The notes: generated from the letters alone by a model not told the origin. A stretch of DNA of 64,000 nucleotides from Marinobacter bohaiensis (GCF_003258515.1 NZ_QGEH01000001.1:1612001-1676000); one strand, 5' to 3'. Positions 7,438 through 20,148 are shown, counted from the first letter of the stretch. A program made the numbers and translations.

Positions 7438-8445
7438 TCAGCGCCGGGCTGCCAGCTCGTTGGTGAGGGTGCGCAGGTGGTGCCAGGGTGGCAGGTCGCC
7501 GTAGCCCTTGGCGCTGCGGTCGATGTCGCTGCAGCGTACCAGGGCAGCGCGGATCTGCGGCGGTCGCAAGCGGCGTGCCGCCTGTTCCAGTTGTCGTATG
7601 CGCTGGGGCTGGCGAATGTTGTTGGAGCGGAAGAAGTCCTTGGCGGTATCGCCTCGCTGCAGCGCCTGCTGCAGGCGGCCGGTCATGCGCAGGTCGCGGC
7701 TGAGGATGGCCAGCAGGCCCAGTGGGCTGTCCTCTTCCTGCTGCAGGATGCCGATAATGCGCTGAGCCTGCTCCGCCTTGCCCATCAGGATGTCGCCGAC
7801 CAGTTCGAACACGTTGAAGCGTGCGCTGTCGAGCACCACCTGGTTGACGATCTCCTCGTCAACGGTCTTGTCCGGCGCCAGCAGAGCCAGGCGATCGAGT
7901 TCCTGGCTGGCGGCCAGCAGGTTACCTTCCAGACGCTCACCCAGCTCTTCCAGGGCGCCCTGCGTCAGCTTGAGGCCGCGCGTCTTGGCGCGCTGCTGCA
8001 GCCAGCCCGGGAACTTGTCGGGATCGATGCCCCAGATGGGCACGTGAACGCCCTTGTCCTGTAGCTGCTTGTACCACTTACGCCGGGTTTCGGCAGCGTC
8101 CAGGCGTGCGCTGATCAGGATCAGGATGATGTCATCCGGCGGCGAGGCCAGGGTCTGTTCCAGCACCTTGCGGCCGTCGCCCAGCTTGCCGGTGGGCAGG
8201 TGGATTTCGATGCGCCGCTTTTCGGCGAACAGGGACAGCGCGTTCAGCTCCTCGCCCACCTGGTTCCAGTCCAGGTTGCGATCGGCGTGGAAAATCTGCC
8301 GGTCGTTGAAACCGGCTTCCCGCGCCTTGGCCCGAATGCTGTCGCAGGATTCCTGGACCAGCAGCGGCTCGTCGCCGGACACCAGGTAGACCGGTGCCAG
8401 CCCGCGGGACAGCACCTGGTCCAGCTGTGCCGGCGTCGTCTTCAT
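7438..8445 (-). CDS. holA: HolA, DNA polymerase III delta subunit
   Basis: The product has 335 residues. Delta is the clamp-loader subunit that opens the beta sliding clamp during replication. The N-terminus, PAQLDQVLSRGLAPVYLVSGDEPLLVQE, is the family signature, followed by the AAA+-like fold without a working P-loop and the C-terminal collar region (PLGLLAILSRDLR). It is the third gene of a leuS-lptE-holA operon, and its ATG overlaps the lptE stop by four bases. Confidence 0.95.
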   Translation of the reverse strand: MKTTPAQLDQVLSRGLAPVYLVSGDEPLLVQESCDSIRAKAREAGFNDRQIFHADRNLDWNQVGEELNALSLFAEKRRIEIHLPTGKLGDGRKVLEQTLASPPDDIILILISARLDAAETRRKWYKQLQDKGVHVPIWGIDPDKFPGWLQQRAKTRGLKLTQGALEELGERLEGNLLAASQELDRLALLAPDKTVDEEIVNQVVLDSARFNVFELVGDILMGKAEQAQRIIGILQQEEDSPLGLLAILSRDLRMTGRLQQALQRGDTAKDFFRSNNIRQPQRIRQLEQAARRLRPPQIRAALVRCSDIDRSAKGYGDLPPWHHLRTLTNELAARR

Positions 8446-9032
8446 GGTGTCTCCGGAGCCGCTTTTTCGGCCTCGGACTGGGCTTCCCGGTACTCGGCGC
8501 GGATGGCTTCCAGACGCTCCGGCGTCAACGGCGCCATGCGGAACAGGACCTGTTGCGCGAGGCGCTGGTAGAGCGTGTTGCGGATCTCGTCTTCCTCACG
8601 ACGCTTGGCCAGGACGTTGGTGTCGTCGTAGCTGTAGAACTCGCTGGTGCGCACTTCCGCATTGGCGACCACGGGCACCGCATCGTCACTGACCACGTTG
8701 ACACGCAGGCTTTGGCGCAGATCGTACTCCGCCGCAGAGGCATCCAATTGGATGGCGCTGGCCCGACGGGTCTCGGAGAAGCGCCCCAACTGCAACTGGT
8801 AGGCGGCGTTCTCCGGTTCCGCCGTCTGGATATCACCCTGGTCCAGCTGCGTTTTCACCGCTTCGCAGAGCTCGAACGGTACGCTGTTGTCGCAGGCGAC
8901 GCTCAACGGCTGGAGCGCGCTGGACACGGGCGGTGCCCCGCGCAGCTGAAAGCCGCAGCCGCCGAGCAGTACGCTCAGCGACAACAGCAGGGCGGCCCTG
9001 GCGGCGGTCCGGTAATGAGGTTTCAATGCCAT
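8442..9032 (-). CDS. lptE: LptE, LPS-assembly lipoprotein
   Basis: The product has 196 residues. LptE is the outer-membrane lipoprotein plug of the LptD beta-barrel that inserts lipopolysaccharide in the outer leaflet. A lipoprotein signal peptide ends with the lipobox LGGC at residues 23-26, followed by GFQLRGAPPVSSALQPL, typical of LptE. The C-terminal 25 residues are charged and probably disordered. It sits between leuS and holA, an arrangement conserved across Gammaproteobacteria. Confidence 0.95.
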   Translation of the reverse strand: MALKPHYRTAARAALLLSLSVLLGGCGFQLRGAPPVSSALQPLSVACDNSVPFELCEAVKTQLDQGDIQTAEPENAAYQLQLGRFSETRRASAIQLDASAAEYDLRQSLRVNVVSDDAVPVVANAEVRTSEFYSYDDTNVLAKRREEDEIRNTLYQRLAQQVLFRMAPLTPERLEAIRAEYREAQSEAEKAAPETP

Positions 9033-9068
9033 GACGTCTCCCGGCCTGGCGGTGAATCAGGGGTTCGA

Positions 9069-11723
<2,655 letters not shown>

Positions 11724-11910
11724 TCACGTTCGTGACGCCTGTGGATTGGCATCACCGGGAGATGGCGCATTTTAACGCACACGGGGCTTTACAGGTAGCC
11801 TGTCCCGCGACGCGGTGGTGAGCGGGGCCATCGGCACGCGGGGCCAGACTGTGCCAAACTGCAATCAGGCAGTATGTTGATGTCAGGCGGTCCACGCGAG
11901 GAGGTCGTCC

Positions 11911-12483
11911 ATGAACGAGAAACAGAAGCCGGAATTCACCGGCCAGGCGCTGAAAGTCTACAACCGGATGCTGGAACGGGTTGTTGCGCGGCTCAATCAG
12001 GTCGAGCGCAAGAGCTGGGACACCCTGCGTGAAAGCGTGGACGAGGCGGTCGAGTTCGAAAACGAACTGGAGGAGATGACCCGCGAAGAGGTCGACCTGC
12101 TGGCCGCCTACGTCAAGCGGGACGTTGGGCACCTGATGCATTTCGTGGAAGAGACCGGGGAGGGCGTCGGCGAGTGGCTGCGGCTGGATCTGGCGCTTAT
12201 CGAGCGCCAGTTGCTCGACTTGTTGTTTTCGGTGGCGGACAGGACGCGCCTGGACACCCTGGAACTGGACCACAAGCTGCACCACGATCCCGGCCAGTAC
12301 ATCTCGGGTGAAATCGCGACGGCCGGCGTGCTGCGCTGCGTGGCCTGCGGGCACATGGTGTGCCTGGTGGAAACCAGCCACATCCAGCCCTGTGACGCCT
12401 GCAACTCCCATTACTTCGAGCGAGTCACCGCCCGCTGGCCGCACGAGCCGGAAGTCAGCGGTGAGGCGGCGGGGCCGGAATAG
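11911..12483 (+). CDS. ybeL: YbeL-like zinc-ribbon protein (DUF1451)
   Basis: The product has 190 residues. A long helical N-terminal part (about residues 1-120, rich in Glu and Arg) precedes a zinc ribbon with two Cys-x2-Cys pairs, CVACGH and CDAC, near residues 149-170. In E. coli the homologous ybeL is also divergent from leuS, which supports the assignment. The biochemical role is not established. The start ATG at 11911 follows GAGGAGGTCGTCC, a strong ribosome binding site. It converges on lnt with 27 bases between the stops. Confidence 0.88.
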   Translation: MNEKQKPEFTGQALKVYNRMLERVVARLNQVERKSWDTLRESVDEAVEFENELEEMTREEVDLLAAYVKRDVGHLMHFVEETGEGVGEWLRLDLALIERQLLDLLFSVADRTRLDTLELDHKLHHDPGQYISGEIATAGVLRCVACGHMVCLVETSHIQPCDACNSHYFERVTARWPHEPEVSGEAAGPE

Positions 12484-12510
12484 GCCCGCCGTCCCGCATC
12501 CCGAACCGAT

Positions 12511-14049
12511 CTACCCGGCGTGGGTCTGTCGACTTGGCTGGGCCAGTCGCCGCGGCCGGGCAAACACGATCAGGATCAGCGCCAGGGTCAGCGCCGGCCA
12601 GGAGCCGGCTGCCATGTAGGGTGTCTTGCCGGTCACGGTATAGACTTCGCCCCGCATGACGGTCTTTTCGAACTGGGGAATTCGCTCCGTAATCTGGCCC
12701 TGGTCGTCGATAATCGCGGTCACGCCGTTGTTGGTGCCGCGCAGCAGGAAACGGCCGGTTTCCAGAGCCCGCATGCGGGCGATCTGCAGGTGCTGCAGCG
12801 GCCCGATGGAGTGCCCGAACCAGCCGTCGTTGCTGATGGTGATCAACAGATCGGTGTTCCAGGCGTTGCGGGCCACGAAATCCGGGTAGGCGATCTCGTA
12901 GCAGATGAACGGCATCACCTTGTGGCTGCCAGCGGTCAGCGGGGCCTGATCGGACGGCCCCGGCGAAAAGCTGGACATGGGCAGATTGAAAAAGCCAATC
13001 AGTCCGCGCAGATACTGCTGCAGAGGCACGTACTCGCCGAAGGGCACCAGCTTCTGCTTGTAGTACATGCCCGTGCCGTTACCGATCGCCATGATGCTGT
13101 TGCGGAAGGTGTAATCCTCCAGCGCATCGCTGAAACCGTACCAGGGAATGCCGGTGATCAGCGTGCTGTCCGGGCCGAGCTTGCCGGCGATGTTTTCGAT
13201 CAGCGGTCCGGCCTGGTCCTGGGTGACGGGGATGGCGGTTTCCGGCCACAGAATCAGGTCCTGGTTCCAGTCCCCGGCGGTCAGGCCCAGGTAGGTTTCG
13301 ATTTGCTGTTTCAGGAACTCCGGGTCCCACTTGATCAATTGCGGCACATTGCCCTGGACGGCCGTGATGCTCATGGGCTCGGCGTCCCGCTTAGTCCAGT
13401 GGACGGATTGGAGCAGCGGGCCGGCGAACCAGGGCAGTACCGCCAGAAGCGTGAGGGCCGCGGCGCCTGCCCGGCTCTGGCGGCGGAACAGCATGACGCC
13501 GCCGTAGAGTGCAGTGGCGGACGCGACCAGCAACAGGGTAACGCCGTGAACGCCGGTGATCGGCGCAAACCCGGCCAGCGGTCCATCCACCTGCGCGGTG
13601 CCCAGGTAGAGCCAGGGGAAGCCGGTAAGCAGCCAGGAACGCACCCAGTCACCGATGATCCAGACACCGGGGAACAGGATCAGGCGATGCAGAGCCCGCT
13701 CGCCGGCGAGTTTGCCCCAGCCCCAGAGGGTGAGGGCCGGAAACAGCGCCAGTCCGGCGGCAAAGATCGCGGTCATGACCGCGGCCAGCGGCGCCGAAGT
13801 GTTGCCGTACTCGCTGATAGAGATGTACACCCAGGACGCGCCGCTGCCGAACAGGCCCAGCCCGAACAACCAGCCGTAGAAAAACAGCCGGGCCGACGGG
13901 CGGGGCATGACGATCGCGAGCAGCAGCAGGACCGATACCGGACCCAGCCAGGTGAAGCCGAACGGGGAGAAGGTCAGGGTTTGCAGAACCCCGGCCAGGA
14001 CCAGGGCGGAACCGCGCAGGAGTCGGGTCTGTTTGCTGTCAGGACTCAC
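12511..14049 (-). CDS. lnt: Lnt, apolipoprotein N-acyltransferase
   Basis: The product has 512 residues. This inner-membrane enzyme adds the third acyl chain to the N-terminal Cys of lipoproteins, needed for sorting to the outer membrane. About the first 210 residues hold multiple hydrophobic helices. A nitrilase domain follows, with the catalytic residues in LWPETAIP (Glu), YYKQKLVPFGEYVPL (Lys) and ICYEIAYP (Cys). A last hydrophobic helix lies near the C-terminus. Its start overlaps the end of corC by 11 bases, so the genes are translated as one unit. Confidence 0.96.
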   Translation of the reverse strand: MSPDSKQTRLLRGSALVLAGVLQTLTFSPFGFTWLGPVSVLLLLAIVMPRPSARLFFYGWLFGLGLFGSGASWVYISISEYGNTSAPLAAVMTAIFAAGLALFPALTLWGWGKLAGERALHRLILFPGVWIIGDWVRSWLLTGFPWLYLGTAQVDGPLAGFAPITGVHGVTLLLVASATALYGGVMLFRRQSRAGAAALTLLAVLPWFAGPLLQSVHWTKRDAEPMSITAVQGNVPQLIKWDPEFLKQQIETYLGLTAGDWNQDLILWPETAIPVTQDQAGPLIENIAGKLGPDSTLITGIPWYGFSDALEDYTFRNSIMAIGNGTGMYYKQKLVPFGEYVPLQQYLRGLIGFFNLPMSSFSPGPSDQAPLTAGSHKVMPFICYEIAYPDFVARNAWNTDLLITISNDGWFGHSIGPLQHLQIARMRALETGRFLLRGTNNGVTAIIDDQGQITERIPQFEKTVMRGEVYTVTGKTPYMAAGSWPALTLALILIVFARPRRLAQPSRQTHAG

Positions 14050-14884
14050 GGCGGCGGACCTGAATCAGTCGAATAACACGATTGTCCGCATTCAGGATGG
14101 TAACCAGGAAACCGCCAAACTCGACTTCCTCGCCGCGACGCGGCAGATGCCCGAACTCCTTCAGCACGACCCCTCCGATGGTGTCGAATTCCTCTTCGTC
14201 CAGCTCGCAGTCGAAGAATTCGTTGAAATCCTCGACCGGCGTCATCGCCTTGACCGCGTAGCTGCCGTCGGCGCGTCCCTTGATGTGGGTTTCCTCATCG
14301 AAGTCGTGTTCGTCCTCGATCTCGCCGACGATCTGCTCCAGAACGTCCTCAATGGTGATCAGGCCGGCGGTACCGCCGTACTCGTCCACCACGATGGCCA
14401 TGTGGTTGCGGGTTTCCTTGAATTCCTTGAGCAGCTGGTTGAGCCGCTTGCTCTCCGGAACGAACGTGGGCGGGCGCAGGATTTCCTTGATCTTGTTCCA
14501 GTTGAGCTCGTTGTTGAGCGCCAGGGGAAGCAGGTCCTTGGCCAGCAGAACGCCAATGACGTCGTCCTGGTTGTCGCCGATCACGGGAAAGCGGCTGTGG
14601 GCCGACTCCATGATGTCGTTGAGGAAGGTTTTCGGTTCGGAACTCGCCTTGACGGTGACCATTTGCGAGCGCGGAATCATGATTTCGTCGACGCGCATGT
14701 CGGTGACCTGCATGGCGCCCTCGATGATGCTCATGGCATCGGCGTCGATGATGTTCTCGGATTCAGCGCTGCGCAGGAGTTCCAGGATGTCGTTGACTGA
14801 TTCCGGCTCGTTGGAGAAAGCCTGGGAAATGCGTTCCAGCCAGGACTTGCCGCCCTGACTGCGACTCGAGTGATCGTCGCTCAT
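14039..14884 (-). CDS. corC: CorC/YbeX-family CBS-domain protein
   Basis: The product has 281 residues. An acidic N-terminal region is followed by two CBS domains (about residues 70-190; [16 protein letters not shown] begins the first, and [25 protein letters not shown] ends the second). A CorC_HlyC transporter-associated domain makes up the last 80 residues ([29 protein letters not shown]). Unlike longer CorC/HlyC relatives it has no membrane segments. The family is linked to magnesium/cobalt efflux and, through its operon, to ribosome maturation. It overlaps ybeY by four bases. Confidence 0.93.
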   Translation of the reverse strand: MSDDHSSRSQGGKSWLERISQAFSNEPESVNDILELLRSAESENIIDADAMSIIEGAMQVTDMRVDEIMIPRSQMVTVKASSEPKTFLNDIMESAHSRFPVIGDNQDDVIGVLLAKDLLPLALNNELNWNKIKEILRPPTFVPESKRLNQLLKEFKETRNHMAIVVDEYGGTAGLITIEDVLEQIVGEIEDEHDFDEETHIKGRADGSYAVKAMTPVEDFNEFFDCELDEEEFDTIGGVVLKEFGHLPRRGEEVEFGGFLVTILNADNRVIRLIQVRRRES

Positions 14885-15354
14885 GAGTCTTGGTCCGTGT
14901 CCTCTGCAAGATAGGGGTTGCTGAAGCCCAGCTCCGCAAGTAGGCGGATTTCAAGGGTTTCCATGATTTCAGCATCCCGGTCATCGATATGATCATACCC
15001 CTGAAGGTGGAGCATGCCATGAATCACCATGTGTGCCCAGTGGGCCGACAGGGTTTTGCCCTGCTCGTGCGCTTCCCGGGCGACCACCGGCGCGCAGATC
15101 ACCAGATCCCCGGCCAGTGGGAGCGTTATGCCTTCCGGTTGTTCGAAGGGAAAGGACAGGACGTTGGTGGGGCGGTCTTTCTGCCGGTACTGGCCGTTCA
15201 GGGCCGCGCTCTCGTCCTCGTCGACGATCCTCAGGGTGACTTCGGAGTGCTCGTCACCCTGCCAGCCCTTTGCGGCCCAGGTCGCCAGGTTGTCGTCGTC
15301 CGGCAGCCCGGCAGCAGCCGAGGCGTGCTGGATATCCACCGCCAGGTCGGTCAC
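14881..15354 (-). CDS. ybeY: YbeY, endoribonuclease in rRNA maturation
   Basis: The product has 157 residues. YbeY is a zinc-dependent single-strand RNase required for 16S rRNA 3' end processing and ribosome quality control. The metal-binding signature [15 protein letters not shown] (H-x3-H-x5-H) is complete. The conserved NVLSFPFE segment also appears. Its ATG overlaps the ybeZ stop by four bases and its stop overlaps the corC start, giving the standard ybeZ-ybeY-corC-lnt operon. Confidence 0.96.
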   Translation of the reverse strand: MTDLAVDIQHASAAAGLPDDDNLATWAAKGWQGDEHSEVTLRIVDEDESAALNGQYRQKDRPTNVLSFPFEQPEGITLPLAGDLVICAPVVAREAHEQGKTLSAHWAHMVIHGMLHLQGYDHIDDRDAEIMETLEIRLLAELGFSNPYLAEDTDQDS

Positions 15355-16343
15355 GGCTGGTTGGCCCCGCTCGAGATGTCTTCGTCGTGATCGTCATAGG
15401 CCTCGACGATGCGCTGTACCAGCGGATGGCGCACCACGTCCCGGGCGTCGAAACGGGTAAAGCCGATACCGGCCACCTCACGCAGCACATTGGCGGCGTG
15501 CACCAGACCGGAATGCTGCCCGCGGGGCAGGTCGACCTGTGTGGTATCGCCGGTGATCACGGCGGTGGAACCGAAGCCGATCCGGGTCAGGAACATCTTC
15601 ATCTGCTCGCGGGTGGTGTTCTGGCTTTCGTCGAGAATGATGAAGGCATTATTCAGGGTTCGCCCGCGCATGAAAGCCAGCGGCGCGATCTCGATCACGC
15701 TCTTCTCGATCAGTTTGGTGACCTGTTCGAAGCCGAGCATCTCGTAGAGTGCGTCGTACAGCGGGCGCAGGTAAGGGTCCACCTTTTGCGCCAGGTCGCC
15801 GGGCAGGAAACCCAGCTTTTCGCCGGCCTCGACAGCCGGGCGGACCAGCAGGATGCGTTTGACCTGTTCATCCTTCAGTGCCTCCACCGCGCAGGCCACC
15901 GCCAGCCAGGTCTTCCCGGTACCGGCCGGGCCGATGCCGAAGTTGACGTCGTGGGTGCGGATGTTGTGCACGTACTTCTGCTGGTTCGTGCCGCGCGGCC
16001 TGGCCTGCAGCTTGGGCGTCTTGATGATGATCTGGCTGCCGTCAAAGGGCTGGTCGTCGGGCAGGCGCTCAAAACCGGATTCGCGGATGTAGAGATGCAC
16101 CATGTCCGGCGAGATGTCGTCCAGGGCCTGGGTTTCCCGGTACAGATGGCGCAGGACTTCGGCGGCGGCATTGGCGTGTTCGGCTTCGCCGTCCACACGG
16201 AAATGGTGGCCGCGGTAGCCGATCCGCACGCTCATGCGTTTCTCGATGTGCTTGAGGTGTTCGTCAAACTGGCCGCACAGGGCGGCCAGCCGGCGGGGAT
16301 CGGCGGGCGTCAGGTCAAACTGTTTGGCTTCGTGGCTGTTCAA
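15351..16343 (-). CDS. ybeZ: YbeZ, PhoH-family ATPase
   Basis: The product has 330 residues. It is a PhoH-type P-loop ATPase with Walker [12 protein letters not shown] and Walker [12 protein letters not shown], and it works with YbeY. I place the start at a TTG (16343) because TGAGGAC lies just ahead at a suitable distance and the length then matches the family; the frame stays open 19 codons further to another TTG without conserved content. The N-terminal region [24 protein letters not shown] is typical. It begins the ybeZ-ybeY-corC-lnt operon, 65 bases after miaB. Confidence 0.92.
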   Translation of the reverse strand: MNSHEAKQFDLTPADPRRLAALCGQFDEHLKHIEKRMSVRIGYRGHHFRVDGEAEHANAAAEVLRHLYRETQALDDISPDMVHLYIRESGFERLPDDQPFDGSQIIIKTPKLQARPRGTNQQKYVHNIRTHDVNFGIGPAGTGKTWLAVACAVEALKDEQVKRILLVRPAVEAGEKLGFLPGDLAQKVDPYLRPLYDALYEMLGFEQVTKLIEKSVIEIAPLAFMRGRTLNNAFIILDESQNTTREQMKMFLTRIGFGSTAVITGDTTQVDLPRGQHSGLVHAANVLREVAGIGFTRFDARDVVRHPLVQRIVEAYDDHDEDISSGANQP

Positions 16344-16408
16344 GCAGTCCTCACGGAAAATCAGTGGATGACCGCGCCCCGGGACCGGAACGCGGAACAA
16401 TCAAACGA

Positions 16409-17749
16409 TCAGTGGAGCCGGTCGTCGATCGGCATACCCCTCAATGAATTGGGGAGTGCTTCGACGATTTCAACGTCAATGAAGTTCCCCACCACATCGG
16501 GATTGTCGGTGCGGAAATTGACGATGCGATTGTTCTCGGTGCGCCCGGCGTATTCGCCCGGGTCTTTCTTGGACAGCCCTGTGACCAGGATGCGCTGGGT
16601 GGAACCCACCATCCGGCGGCTGATCTCGTGAGCCTGCTGGTTGATACGCTGCTGCAGGATGCTCAGGCGCTGTTTCTTGACGTCCATCGGCGTCTCGTCC
16701 GGCAGGTCCGACGCCGGGGTGCCCGGACGCGGGCTGTAGACGAAGCTGAAGGAGACGTCGAAGCCGATGTCGTTGATCAGCTTCATGGTGGCCTCGAAAT
16801 CCCGTTCGGTTTCGCCTGGAAAGCCGATGATGAAGTCCGACGAGAAGCTGATGTCCGGACGGATCTTGCGCAGACGACGCAGCTTGGATTTGTACTCCAG
16901 CGCTGTGTGGCCGCGCTTCATCGCCGCCAGGATGCGGTCGGAGCCGCTCTGGACCGGCAGGTGCAGGTGGCTGACCAGCTCCGGCACCTGCTCGTAGACG
17001 TCGATCAGGGCGTCGGAGAATTCCACCGGGTGCGACGTGGTGAAGCGGATCCGGTCGATGCCGTCGATGGTGGCAATCATGGTGATCAGCTCGGCCAGGT
17101 CGACGGTGTCGCCGTCGTGGGTTTCGCCCTGGTAGGCGTTGACGTTCTGGCCCAGCAGGTTGACCTCGCGTACGCCCTGGTTGGCCAGGTGCGCCACTTC
17201 GGCGATCACGTCGTCCAGCGGGCGGCTGACTTCCTCGCCGCGGGTGTAGGGCACCACACAGAAGGTGCAGTACTTGCTGCAGCCCTCCATGATGGAGACG
17301 AACGCCGACGCGCCTTCGGCTCCCGGGGACGGCAGGTTGTCGAACTTCTCGATCTCCGGGAAGCTGACGTCGACCACGCCCACGCCGCCGTGACGGGATT
17401 CCTGGATCAGGTCCGGCAGCCGGTGCAGGGTCTGCGGGCCGAACACCATGTCCACGTAGGGCGCGCGGTCGATGATGGCCTGGCCTTCCTGGCTGGCGAC
17501 ACAGCCGCCGACGCCAATGACCAGTTCCGGCTTGCGCGATTTGAGCTGCTTCCAGCGACCGAGCTGGTGAAAGACCTTCTCCTGCGCTTTTTCGCGGATG
17601 GAGCAGGTGTTCAGCAGCAGAATGTCTGCGTCTTCCGGGGAGTCTGTCATTTCAACGTCTTCGCCGGCTTTCAGCAGGTCGGCCATGCGCGATGAATCGT
17701 ATTCGTTCATCTGGCAGCCATGGGTCTTGATAAACAGCTTTTTGGTCAT
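16409..17749 (-). CDS. miaB: MiaB, tRNA-2-methylthio-N6-isopentenyladenosine-37 synthase
   Basis: The product has 446 residues. It is a radical-SAM methylthiotransferase that modifies A37 in tRNAs reading U-starting codons. [19 protein letters not shown] opens the N-terminal UPF0004 domain with its [4Fe-4S] cysteines; the radical-SAM motif is [15 protein letters not shown] (Cys-x3-Cys-x2-Cys). A TRAM domain ends the protein. The start was set by homology at ATG 17749; 26 upstream codons are open but contain two 13-base direct repeats and no conserved residues. Confidence 0.97.
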   Translation of the reverse strand: MTKKLFIKTHGCQMNEYDSSRMADLLKAGEDVEMTDSPEDADILLLNTCSIREKAQEKVFHQLGRWKQLKSRKPELVIGVGGCVASQEGQAIIDRAPYVDMVFGPQTLHRLPDLIQESRHGGVGVVDVSFPEIEKFDNLPSPGAEGASAFVSIMEGCSKYCTFCVVPYTRGEEVSRPLDDVIAEVAHLANQGVREVNLLGQNVNAYQGETHDGDTVDLAELITMIATIDGIDRIRFTTSHPVEFSDALIDVYEQVPELVSHLHLPVQSGSDRILAAMKRGHTALEYKSKLRRLRKIRPDISFSSDFIIGFPGETERDFEATMKLINDIGFDVSFSFVYSPRPGTPASDLPDETPMDVKKQRLSILQQRINQQAHEISRRMVGSTQRILVTGLSKKDPGEYAGRTENNRIVNFRTDNPDVVGNFIDVEIVEALPNSLRGMPIDDRLH

Positions 17750-17954
17750 GGAACTCAGTGGGTCGTTGGTCAGTGAATCGTTGGATAAAGGGTAACGGGC
17801 TATTATAACGGCCTGATCAATCCGCAACCAGAGGCTGACTGCCCTTGTTGCCCGGTCGTGCTACCATACGCGGCCTTGTTTTTCGTGTCCCTCTCGCCGG
17901 TGGAGCTTGTTTCCGGGCCGGGGAGTGGGCTGGACGTTCGCTGGAGTTGCCGGA

Positions 17955-18284
17955 ATGGTTGCCAAGAAGTGTTACAAGATCATTTTCTACAATCAGGACG
18001 ATGTTTTCGAAATCTACGCCGGGCATGTCTATCCCAGCGAAATGTTCGGCTTCCTGGAGGTTGAGGCGCTGACCTTCGGCGAACGCAGCCAGGTGTTGGT
18101 GGACCCGTCCCAGGAAAAGCTGCGCGGCGAGTTCGAAGGGGTGCAGCGCACCTACATCCCGATGAATGCGATCGTCCGCATCGATGAAATGGAACCGAAC
18201 GAGGCGGAGCGTCCCATGGGGCGCGTTAAAAGCCCGGTGACGCCGTTCCCCGGTAATCCCGGCCAGAACCGCAACAAGGACTGA
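17955..18284 (+). CDS. DUF1820 family protein
   Basis: The product has 109 residues starting MVAKKCYKIIFYNQDDVFEIYAGHVYPSEMFGFLEVEAL. It is predicted cytoplasmic, has no membrane segment, and ends in a Pro/Asn-rich tail. The family is conserved beside miaB in Pseudomonas-like genomes; here it is divergent from miaB, with 205 bases between the starts. Function is unknown. It is followed after 17 bases by trmH, so they may share a transcript. Confidence 0.85.
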   Translation: MVAKKCYKIIFYNQDDVFEIYAGHVYPSEMFGFLEVEALTFGERSQVLVDPSQEKLRGEFEGVQRTYIPMNAIVRIDEMEPNEAERPMGRVKSPVTPFPGNPGQNRNKD

Positions 18285-18301
18285 GATCCACGGGAACGCC
18301 T

Positions 18302-19042
18302 ATGACGCCGGAAAGACTCGCTCGCATCAAGCAGACCCTGGATCGCCGTCAGCCGGATCTGCACGTGCTGACCGACCAGATCCACAAACCCCGCAACATT
18401 TCCGCGATCATCCGCACCTGCGACGCCTTCGCCGTGGCCAATATGCACGCGGTCTGGCCGAAGGAAGGTTATCGCGCCTTCCGCAAGACCGCCGGCGGCA
18501 GTCATAACTGGGTCACCACCCACACCCATCCGGACATGCATGGCGCCATCGATGAATTGCGCGGCCAGGGCCGTCGGATCTACGCCGCGCAGTTTTCGGA
18601 GCGGGCGGTGGACTACCGCGATGTGGATTACACCGGGCCCTGCGCCATCGTGCTGGGCAACGAACTTGACGGTGTTTCGGCGGAAGCGGCGGACCGCGCC
18701 GACGAGCACATTATTGTGCCCATGATGGGCATGGTGGAATCGCTCAACGTGTCGTCCGCCTGCGCCATCATCCTGGCGGAGGCCCAGCGTCAGCGCACCG
18801 CAGCGGGGTTGTTCGACCGCCGCCGGTTGTCGGATGCGGAGTACGAGCGTCTGCTGTTCCGCTGGTGCCAGCCCCAGATCACCCGCTACTGCGATGACCG
18901 CAACCTGCCGTATCCGCCGTTCGATGTGGCAACCGGTGAGCTGATCGACGGCGTAAGCTGGATGAACGACGTGCGCGAAGTGCGTCGCAACCGCGAGCGG
19001 GCCCGCCCTGAAGATTTCGTCGAGCCCGCTCGCGAAGACTGA
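18302..19042 (+). CDS. trmH: TrmH, tRNA (guanosine-18-2'-O)-methyltransferase
   Basis: The product has 246 residues. It is a SPOUT-class (trefoil-knot) enzyme methylating the ribose of G18 in the D-loop. The start MTPERLARIKQTLDRRQPDLHVLTDQIHKPRNISAIIRTCDAF is typical of TrmH, with the catalytic Arg in the NISAIIRTCDA helix, and the SAM-binding knot motifs are IVLGNELDGVS and VESLNVSSACAIILAE. It ends four bases before the stop of the convergent yejK. Confidence 0.95.
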   Translation: MTPERLARIKQTLDRRQPDLHVLTDQIHKPRNISAIIRTCDAFAVANMHAVWPKEGYRAFRKTAGGSHNWVTTHTHPDMHGAIDELRGQGRRIYAAQFSERAVDYRDVDYTGPCAIVLGNELDGVSAEAADRADEHIIVPMMGMVESLNVSSACAIILAEAQRQRTAAGLFDRRRLSDAEYERLLFRWCQPQITRYCDDRNLPYPPFDVATGELIDGVSWMNDVREVRRNRERARPEDFVEPARED

Positions 19043-19045
19043 TCG

Positions 19046-20071
19046 TCAACCCTGCTCGGTTTTGCTCTCCAGGTAGCGCTGCAGCTGCTCGCGCAGCGCC
19101 TTGGGCAGGCGTGTGATGGTCAGGGCGTCCTGGTCCTTGTCGTAGTACACCGCCTGGTTCATCAGGTCGGATGAGAACGACAGGCTCATGCCGCCGCCGG
19201 AGCCGGCAATCCGCACCAGTTTCTTGACCTTGCGATGATCCGGGTGCAGCACGCCGTTTTCGGGCAGTTCCTCTTTTTCCGAGGCGAACTGGCGAAAACG
19301 GTCCGGCTGGTCCTCGTCCAGATAGCCGGACAGCGCCTCGATCGCCACCGGTTCGCCCAGGGCGTGCTGTTCCTTGCAGAACTCGTAGGCCCGGGCGCGC
19401 ACCTGGCCGGCCTTTTCCGGTTCCTCGGTCTGCGAGGCGAAAGCCTCCACCGCGTTGAGGAAGGTCAGGGTTTCTTTCTCCACGTCCACCTGGTTGGTAA
19501 ATCCGCACAGGCGAATGAAAAGCTCGCCGGGTTCGCCGGTACCGCGGGCGTGAACCAGGGTCAGGCAGTTTTCGCTGGGCTGGTCGCCGAGCCAGTCGTC
19601 CACTTCGAGACGCAGTGCCAGATTCAGGCGGGACAGGCTCAGTACGTCCATGGCGTCGAGTTTCTGCTCGTGATCCAGGCGCAGGGCGCTGTCGCTTTCC
19701 AGGGCGAACAGGTAGATGACTTCGCCGTCGGCCAGCGCTTCGTGTACCAGCATCAGGTGGCCGATGTACTCTTCCTGGCAGCCGGTGAGAAGCTCCTGCC
19801 ATTGGCCGTACAGCTTGTCGGTCAGGGTTTCGAAGGTCTGCTTGCCTTCCAGGTAATCCCGGAACCAGGCGCTGGCCGGGCTCTCGCCGATGTCGTCGGA
19901 AAAGCGTCCGTACTTCTTGCCGGGTTTGGCGTTGAACAGGCGCTTGAGCTGCTTGTGGAGTCCTTCGTAGTCGCCGCCGGGTTCCGGCAGGGTCGGGCCT
20001 GGGCGGACCTGGGCTTCGTGTCCCGGTTGCATCTGGCTGGCAAAAGTAACGCGCAGCTGTTTGATGGCCAT
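19046..20071 (-). CDS. yejK: YejK/NdpA, nucleoid-associated protein
   Basis: The product has 341 residues. It is a member of the 37-kDa nucleoid-associated protein family. Recognised by overall pattern, including SDDIGESPASAWFRDYLEGKQTFETLTDKLYGQWQELLTG-like central helices and the C-terminal YYDKDQDALTITRLPKALREQL segment. It lacks a signal or membrane segment. It lies downstream of the cysDN unit, separated by a terminator, so it has its own promoter within about 100 bases. Precise DNA-binding role here is not shown by sequence. Confidence 0.88.
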   Translation of the reverse strand: MAIKQLRVTFASQMQPGHEAQVRPGPTLPEPGGDYEGLHKQLKRLFNAKPGKKYGRFSDDIGESPASAWFRDYLEGKQTFETLTDKLYGQWQELLTGCQEEYIGHLMLVHEALADGEVIYLFALESDSALRLDHEQKLDAMDVLSLSRLNLALRLEVDDWLGDQPSENCLTLVHARGTGEPGELFIRLCGFTNQVDVEKETLTFLNAVEAFASQTEEPEKAGQVRARAYEFCKEQHALGEPVAIEALSGYLDEDQPDRFRQFASEKEELPENGVLHPDHRKVKKLVRIAGSGGGMSLSFSSDLMNQAVYYDKDQDALTITRLPKALREQLQRYLESKTEQG

Positions 20072-20097
20072 GATTGTCCTCTTCTAGAAACAAACCG

Positions 20098-20148
20098 CTA
20101 AAAAGCAAACGGCCACAACCCGCGCGAACGGGTTATGGCCGTGTTTGC
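20098..20148 (-). terminator. Terminator of the cysD-cysN unit
   Basis: On the minus strand, a long imperfect hairpin (arms GGCCACAACCC at 20111-20121 and GGGTTATGGCC at 20130-20140, extended by GCAAAC and GTTTGC) is followed by TTTTT at 20100-20104 after a short GC step. It sits 40-90 bases past the cysN stop. Confidence 0.75.

Noticed and set aside
15270-16631. 453-codon open frame on plus across ybeY, ybeZ and miaB
   Set aside because: It crosses three conserved genes of the opposite strand and is explained by codon bias.
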